A DNA stretch of 64,000 nucleotides from Durusdinium trenchii (lineage: Eukaryota > Sar > Dinophyceae > Suessiales > Symbiodiniaceae), in contig CAXAMN010027450.1 in assembly GCA_963970005.1 (NCBI GenBank), positions 472,631 through 536,630 on the forward strand, given 5' to 3'. How positions within the stretch are numbered: position 1 is the first letter of the stretch; every line of letters starts with the position of its first letter. Of the stretch, positions 59,562-64,000 are shown in pieces. The notes beneath the pieces are model-generated. The model saw only the letters and a list, made by a program, of their open reading frames with translations. It was not told the origin of the DNA and did not search any database. The translations under genes were made by a program, and so were the position numbers.

Positions 59562-62500
59562 ATGTGCTCCTGGCACTTCTTTTGTGTTCGTCTGTTGCTT
59601 CTGGCCTTGGACTTGCTGCCGTGGATTTTGGTCATCTCATTGCTTTGCTGTGTGGCAAGCAAATTCTTCATTTGTTCAACTTGCGAGCTGAAACGAGCTC
59701 CGTTAATGCTATGCCCCTTGTCGCTTGATCTTGTGTCCGGTTCCTTCGATTTCTTTGTCTGTCTTGCAAGCGTCCGTGGGCTGGACTTGCCCTGCCGAGC
59801 ATGTCCTTACAACCTTTGCACTGCAGGTCCATTTCGATCCGCTAATTCACTAAGGGGATTTGCCAGCAGTTTTCTCAACAGACCTTTCGCTCACAGTCGA
59901 AAACAATGCGTTTTTGCCCCCTCGGAGATGCAGGGCTGTCTTGGTGCGTGCGATTTCCACTTTCACCCTAAGGGTTCTTGCGGTTTCTCTACACATGGGT
60001 GTGTTTGTTGCATCTTCGTTTCACGGTCCATCCATTTTCCCCAGTCCTTTGATGCCACATTGGGCTTCCCTGGCGAGGGCCCACCACCTTCGCAGCGTTG
60101 GTCCATCTTTTCTGCAAATATCGGGTCGCTCAAGACTGCTGTTAGTTGGAAAACTTGGGACTCTGCAATCACTTGTATGCAAGAAACTCGTATAGGCAAG
60201 AATTGCATCAATTCCGCACGCCACAACGTGGCTCAGTCAAGGAAGACATTTTTTCCCGGTGCCCTTCTCCCGGGTCTTTTCGCCTCTAATGGCGTTCGTC
60301 GAACACCGCATGGGGGCGTTGGGATTGCCGCACCTGCTGAACTGACTATCCCCTTCACAAATCAAGAAGATGCTTCCGGGAAATACGAGGCCCTTTTTCG
60401 TTCCAAAAGGGTTCAAGCCGTGTGGATCCAGGTCTCTCCCTCCTTGAAGGCCCTGGTTTTCAATATTTACTGTAAAACCGGCGCCAGTCAAGATAAGGAC
60501 ATTCTCTTGACCAATGATGCTGTTTTGGCCGATGTCTTCCTCATCATCAGTCAATTTGGGGACATCCCTGCCTTTGTTGCGGGTGACTTTCAAACTGAGC
60601 CCATGCAATATCCTGCTGTCGCTAATGCCGTTAATTTTCACCAATGGGTCGATCCTGTTGATCAGCTTTCCGGAGACAACACCAATCGGCCCATTACCTT
60701 TTCGGCTAATGGAACCTTTTCTGGCTTCGGCGATGGTTGTTCCAGCATTGATGCCATTTTGGCAAATAGGGTCGCCTCCTCGGCCATCCTTGAAGCTGAA
60801 GTTCTTTCGTATTTCAAAGTTCAACACCGACCTATTCGGTTGACTCTTGCCTGGGACAGAATTTGGCAGATTGGGTACACGCTCCACAAGACTGCACCTT
60901 TTGTGTGGGACTCCCATTCCCTTTCCACCCAAGGGTCCGTTGACGAACACCCACCCTGGGATCAAGGGGACGATGTTGAGACTTGCTGGAATCGCACCAA
61001 CTCCGCTTGCATTCAAGTCATGCTTGATTCAGGGGCCACCTGGGGATCCGGTCCCCAAACAAGAGGCCAACCTATCCAATTTCGCCCCAAGAAGGTTTGC
61101 CCTGGTCAACTTTTGAACGGTCATGCTACCAACTTGGTTTGCTCGTGGCTGCACAATGCCCTTGGGGGCCTTCGTGAAATTGAGATCTTTCTTACCCGTA
61201 ATCTCCGCGGTGACACCAATCGATGGATTCAGCACCGCACCTTCGTTAGGGTTTGGAACCGCCTCGCCAGGCTTCGTGCGCCAATTTTGTGGCCGTCGTC
61301 CCGGAGACCCACACTCGTCGAAGTGACTGTCGCCATTCAGTGGGTCCAAGACCAGATTGCAGTTGGGGAACTTAAGCTCAAAATCAAACGCATCCAAGCA
61401 TGGAAGCAGAAGATTCAAGACTCCGCGAAGATTGGGTCCGCCTTCCTTTTTCATCACCTCAAGAACAAAGTCTCTACGGAGCCTGCAAACTTGGTCATTG
61501 ATCAACAAGGGAACGCCATTTTTGACCCCCAAAGCGCTTTGACGGAGATCAATAATCAGTGGGACCCCATTTTCAGTGCCAACTTGGGTTTTCCCCCTGC
61601 TATTAAGATGCTCGACATTGTGTGGCCACACATCCACCACTTTCACTATGACTACCCCGTTCCGGACATCACAGGTAGCGCCCTAAAGCAGGTCGTCCAC
61701 AAGAGGAAAAAAACAGCTGCACCTGGGCTCGATGGATGGCGCACCACAGAAATGCAACACCTTCCGTGCGCTTGCTTTGACTGGTTCGCCGCTCTCTTTA
61801 GCCGCCTTGAAGAATCCGATGAACCACTTCCCCGTGTTATGGCAACCGCTCGACAAATAATCCTCAACAAGAACGGTAGTTCTGAACCTCTGCAGAAGAG
61901 GCTCATTACTTTACTTCCTGTCATTTTGCTTGCGTACACGGGTGCACGTTTCATTCATCTCAAGGAATGGCAGATGTGCATCATGCCTGATCAATTGCAA
62001 GGGGGAATTCCACAGCGCCACATGGCTGCGATTCACACCCAGTTTGCTATCACTCTTGAACACATGCGGCACGAGCAATGTGACTTGATTGGGGTTAAAA
62101 TCGATAAAGCAAAATGTTTTGACCGCATTATCCCTGAATATGCTGGCGCATTAATGCTTGCTTTCGGAGTCCCCAGATGTGTTGTCTCGTTCTTCCTGAA
62201 GCTGTATCAGGGCTTAACGAAACACCTCTCATACAAGTCATGGGTCCAGCCGGCGCCCACACACGGACCGAACGGTGTTGCACAAGGTTGTAGCCTTTCG
62301 CTCATTGCCATTAATGTGCACATGAAAGCATGGGTCCATTTACTCGCAGTCCTGCCAAATGTCACAGCACAGGCTTTTGTTGATGACGCCTACCTGTGGG
62401 TTCGCTTAATCCATAAGCATGATTTAGTCCAGGCCATACATATCACACAGTCTTGGGATGCCTTGGTCGGCCAAGCCATGAACTGGTCCAAATGTACTGT

Positions 62501-64000
62501 GTGGGGATCCTCCACGGAGGCCCGGAAATGCATTAAGCACCTTTTTCCTAACATGCGATTTGCCCTTGAACTTGAAGTCCTTGGCGTTCATGTTCAGACC
62601 AGTTTTCGTAATGCTTCTCATTTCTCGGATGATAAGCTTGCTAAAATTATTGCTGATGTTCGGAATATTGCTTGTTTGCCAATTTCCATTGCCCAGAAGG
62701 CCAAAATCATCGGTGCAAAAGTGATCCCACAGTGCACATATAATGCCGCCATCAACCAAATTCCAGCGCGTGCCCTTGCGCGCATACAGGGTGAAATTGT
62801 GACAACTCTCTGGAACAACCGACCACATTGGCGTGCAAAGTTTCTTGTTTTTGCCTTTTTGTGCAAGCCTCACCGTGTCGAGCCTATGTGTGCCAGGCAC
62901 TATAATGCTATCCTGGACTTATGTAGGTATCTCCATCTCTTTCCTGGGGAACGAACCAGATTTGATCACCTACTAAGCCATAACAAGAAAATGCAAGGTA
63001 CCCTGACGGGCAAGATTCAGGAAGCTTTTCGCTTTTTTGGCCTTGAATTGAGCAATGATGGTGACATACGACTGGCTGGCGCCTTCCTTTGTCGCCTTGA
63101 CCAGCTGTGCCCACGGGACGTTCGCCCCGTTCTACAGCAACTCGCCAGACATGCTTGTTACTCCTTGGCCAGTCAACAAAGTAGGAAAGACTTTCGGGCA
63201 CCTGAAGGCTTTCTTGATTTTTGGCTCTCCACGTCCTTTTCCCGGCAAAAAGAAGAGCACAATGATGACATTCCCCAGAAAGCCTTTTTTGAGGCCCAGC
63301 TTGTCGGGTGTGTCCTTACCAAAGATCGCCTTGCTGCCGCTAAGAGGATCCCTGATCCCACATGTCGCTTGTGTCAGGAAACCAAGGAATCACTTCCTCA
63401 TCTAGTCAGAGAGTGTCAGGGTATTCGTGAACTCCATGGCCCTCCACCTGTTCATGAGCTTGGCCCCAATTTCGAGCTCTTGGGTATTGTTGAGCACCAC
63501 ACATCGATCCTTGCTCACCGTTTGCAAGTTTCTGACCCTAAACAACTCGAGATTGCACCTTGGAACCCGGGTCAGCCCCAGGTGACGATGTGGACAGACG
63601 GCTCCGTGCAATGGCCGTCCCATTTCATTGTCAGTTGTGCTGGTTTTTCCATTGTTCGCCATGATGGTAGTGTTTTGCAATCCGGCCCTGTACACCACTG
63701 GAACCTCCCAAGCTATACAGCCGAACTTTGGGCCATCCTAGTTGCCCTCACGACAGCTTCAGGTCCCGTGCACGTACGCACTGACTCACAAATCGTTTCT
63801 CGGCTTGTGAACTATTTGATCTCTGGGAGCGGAGTAGATAAAACATGGCCACTACAGGCATGGTGGAACTTCATGCACAACCTTTTTCGGCAACGTCTCG
63901 CGCTTCACGACACTCCCTTGGTTTGTTCTTGGATACCAGCTCATGTTGCTGAGGATATTCCAGAGTACTTGCTTTCGCCTAGCATAGCAGATGCACACGG
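59562..64000 (+). CDS. Retroelement ORF2: APE endonuclease, reverse transcriptase, CCHC, RNase H; 3' end off window
   Basis: Open without a stop from 59508 to the window edge; the first ATG is 59562. Residues 1-185 are hydrophobic/Cys-rich and unassigned. The endonuclease (EEP/APE family, target nicking) has N186 in SANIGSL, E208 in MQETRIG, D342 in VAGDFQ, D397 in SSIDAIL and H422 in QHRPIRL. The reverse transcriptase has KKTAAPGLDGW, QLQGGIPQR, motif A with D848 (IDKAKCFDR), motif B NGVAQGCSLSL and motif C FVDD (D941/D942). A CCHC knuckle CRLCQETKESLPHLVREC follows near 1268. The RNase H has TDGS (D1346), YTAELWA (E1388) and RTDSQ (D1408), and the last Asp region lies at the edge. All catalytic residues seen are intact. 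It would carry out target-primed reverse transcription. It is in the same frame as the ORF1 coiled coil, with one TGA (59505) between them. Confidence 0.95.
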   Translation, partial: MCSWHFFCVRLLLLALDLLPWILVISLLCCVASKFFICSTCELKRAPLMLCPLSLDLVSGSFDFFVCLASVRGLDLPCRACPYNLCTAGPFRSANSLRGFASSFLNRPFAHSRKQCVFAPSEMQGCLGACDFHFHPKGSCGFSTHGCVCCIFVSRSIHFPQSFDATLGFPGEGPPPSQRWSIFSANIGSLKTAVSWKTWDSAITCMQETRIGKNCINSARHNVAQSRKTFFPGALLPGLFASNGVRRTPHGGVGIAAPAELTIPFTNQEDASGKYEALFRSKRVQAVWIQVSPSLKALVFNIYCKTGASQDKDILLTNDAVLADVFLIISQFGDIPAFVAGDFQTEPMQYPAVANAVNFHQWVDPVDQLSGDNTNRPITFSANGTFSGFGDGCSSIDAILANRVASSAILEAEVLSYFKVQHRPIRLTLAWDRIWQIGYTLHKTAPFVWDSHSLSTQGSVDEHPPWDQGDDVETCWNRTNSACIQVMLDSGATWGSGPQTRGQPIQFRPKKVCPGQLLNGHATNLVCSWLHNALGGLREIEIFLTRNLRGDTNRWIQHRTFVRVWNRLARLRAPILWPSSRRPTLVEVTVAIQWVQDQIAVGELKLKIKRIQAWKQKIQDSAKIGSAFLFHHLKNKVSTEPANLVIDQQGNAIFDPQSALTEINNQWDPIFSANLGFPPAIKMLDIVWPHIHHFHYDYPVPDITGSALKQVVHKRKKTAAPGLDGWRTTEMQHLPCACFDWFAALFSRLEESDEPLPRVMATARQIILNKNGSSEPLQKRLITLLPVILLAYTGARFIHLKEWQMCIMPDQLQGGIPQRHMAAIHTQFAITLEHMRHEQCDLIGVKIDKAKCFDRIIPEYAGALMLAFGVPRCVVSFFLKLYQGLTKHLSYKSWVQPAPTHGPNGVAQGCSLSLIAINVHMKAWVHLLAVLPNVTAQAFVDDAYLWVRLIHKHDLVQAIHITQSWDALVGQAMNWSKCTVWGSSTEARKCIKHLFPNMRFALELEVLGVHVQTSFRNASHFSDDKLAKIIADVRNIACLPISIAQKAKIIGAKVIPQCTYNAAINQIPARALARIQGEIVTTLWNNRPHWRAKFLVFAFLCKPHRVEPMCARHYNAILDLCRYLHLFPGERTRFDHLLSHNKKMQGTLTGKIQEAFRFFGLELSNDGDIRLAGAFLCRLDQLCPRDVRPVLQQLARHACYSLASQQSRKDFRAPEGFLDFWLSTSFSRQKEEHNDDIPQKAFFEAQLVGCVLTKDRLAAAKRIPDPTCRLCQETKESLPHLVRECQGIRELHGPPPVHELGPNFELLGIVEHHTSILAHRLQVSDPKQLEIAPWNPGQPQVTMWTDGSVQWPSHFIVSCAGFSIVRHDGSVLQSGPVHHWNLPSYTAELWAILVALTTASGPVHVRTDSQIVSRLVNYLISGSGVDKTWPLQAWWNFMHNLFRQRLALHDTPLVCSWIPAHVAEDIPEYLLSPSIADAH

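Larger units (their letters stand above)
53255..64000 (+). mobile_element. Non-LTR retrotransposon with DNA methyltransferase ORF1 and APE-RT-RNaseH ORF2, right end off window
   Basis: More than 10.7 kb of nearly continuous plus-strand coding sequence without introns, in sharp contrast to the micro-exon genes. ORF1 (53255-59293, then frameshifted to 59507) holds a C5-cytosine methyltransferase and a triple His/Cys domain. ORF2 (59562 to beyond 64000) has endonuclease, reverse transcriptase, CCHC and RNase H modules in the LINE order. No LTR-type repeat is visible at the 5' side. The 5' boundary and target-site duplication were not identified; the 3' end is outside. It is antisense to the cellular genes. 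Retrotransposon-encoded DNMTs have been reported in dinoflagellates. Only one homopolymer frameshift breaks the frames seen, so the copy looks young or recently active, by inference. Confidence 0.93.

Noticed and set aside
60237-61646. Long minus-strand frames (259 and 205 codons)
   Set aside because: They lie exactly antisense to the endonuclease/RT ORF2, which has intact catalytic motifs; they are shadows.
1-64000. Prokaryotic features, CRISPR arrays, tRNA or rRNA genes
   Set aside because: No operon-like gene spacing, ribosome-binding sites or regular spacer arrays were seen by eye. No tRNA or rRNA signature was recognised, but a tRNAscan/Infernal run would be needed to exclude small RNAs.

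Overview
The window looks like nuclear DNA of a dinoflagellate, most likely of the Suessiales/Symbiodiniaceae type. The species cannot be told from the sequence. Four things support this. (1) Genes are cut into very short exons (17-107 nt) separated by introns of about 0.1-3 kb. (2) Splice donors are GT, GC and GA, and most acceptors read AG followed by G; this mixture is documented in Symbiodiniaceae. (3) The cellular genes found lie on one strand, one after another, and one is an axonemal dynein assembly factor. (4) A non-LTR retrotransposon carries a cytosine-C5 DNA methyltransferase, a gene fusion reported for dinoflagellate retroelements. Overall the window is a gene-sparse eukaryotic contig with three 10-N placeholder gaps and many simple and dispersed repeats.

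Layout. 1-15.9 kb, minus strand: a DAW1/ODA16 orthologue. I could follow it through 21 exons, 351 codons, with reading phase kept at every junction; the last ~65 codons lie beyond the left edge. 15.9-22.6 kb: mostly anonymous, with two homologous Cys-containing exon-like segments (17.7 and 18.6 kb, minus). 22.6-48.6 kb, minus: a second, much longer WD40-repeat gene with over 20 recognised exons and several unresolved stretches. An uninterrupted J-domain protein gene (25.05-26.18 kb, minus) sits inside one of its introns. 40-53 kb also holds minisatellites (13-bp unit at 45.4-46.0 kb), GGAA-rich simple sequence and copies of a dispersed CTAG-rich repeat. 53.25-64 kb, plus: a >10.7-kb non-LTR retrotransposon. 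ORF1 has a DNA methyltransferase domain, three copies of a His...Cys domain resembling clan-CE (Ulp1-like) peptidases, and a coiled coil displaced by a one-base homopolymer frameshift. ORF2 has an APE-type endonuclease, reverse transcriptase, CCHC knuckle and RNase H, and runs off the right edge.

Function. The DAW1 product would act with IFT to carry outer-arm dyneins into the flagellum. The second WD40 gene shares its strand and style and may also be flagellar, but this is only inference. The retroelement encodes its own copying enzymes plus a methyltransferase that could mark its DNA with 5mC. Most lab-style open frames in this window are chance or antisense frames; the true coding sequence was found by assembling micro-exons by protein similarity and phase.
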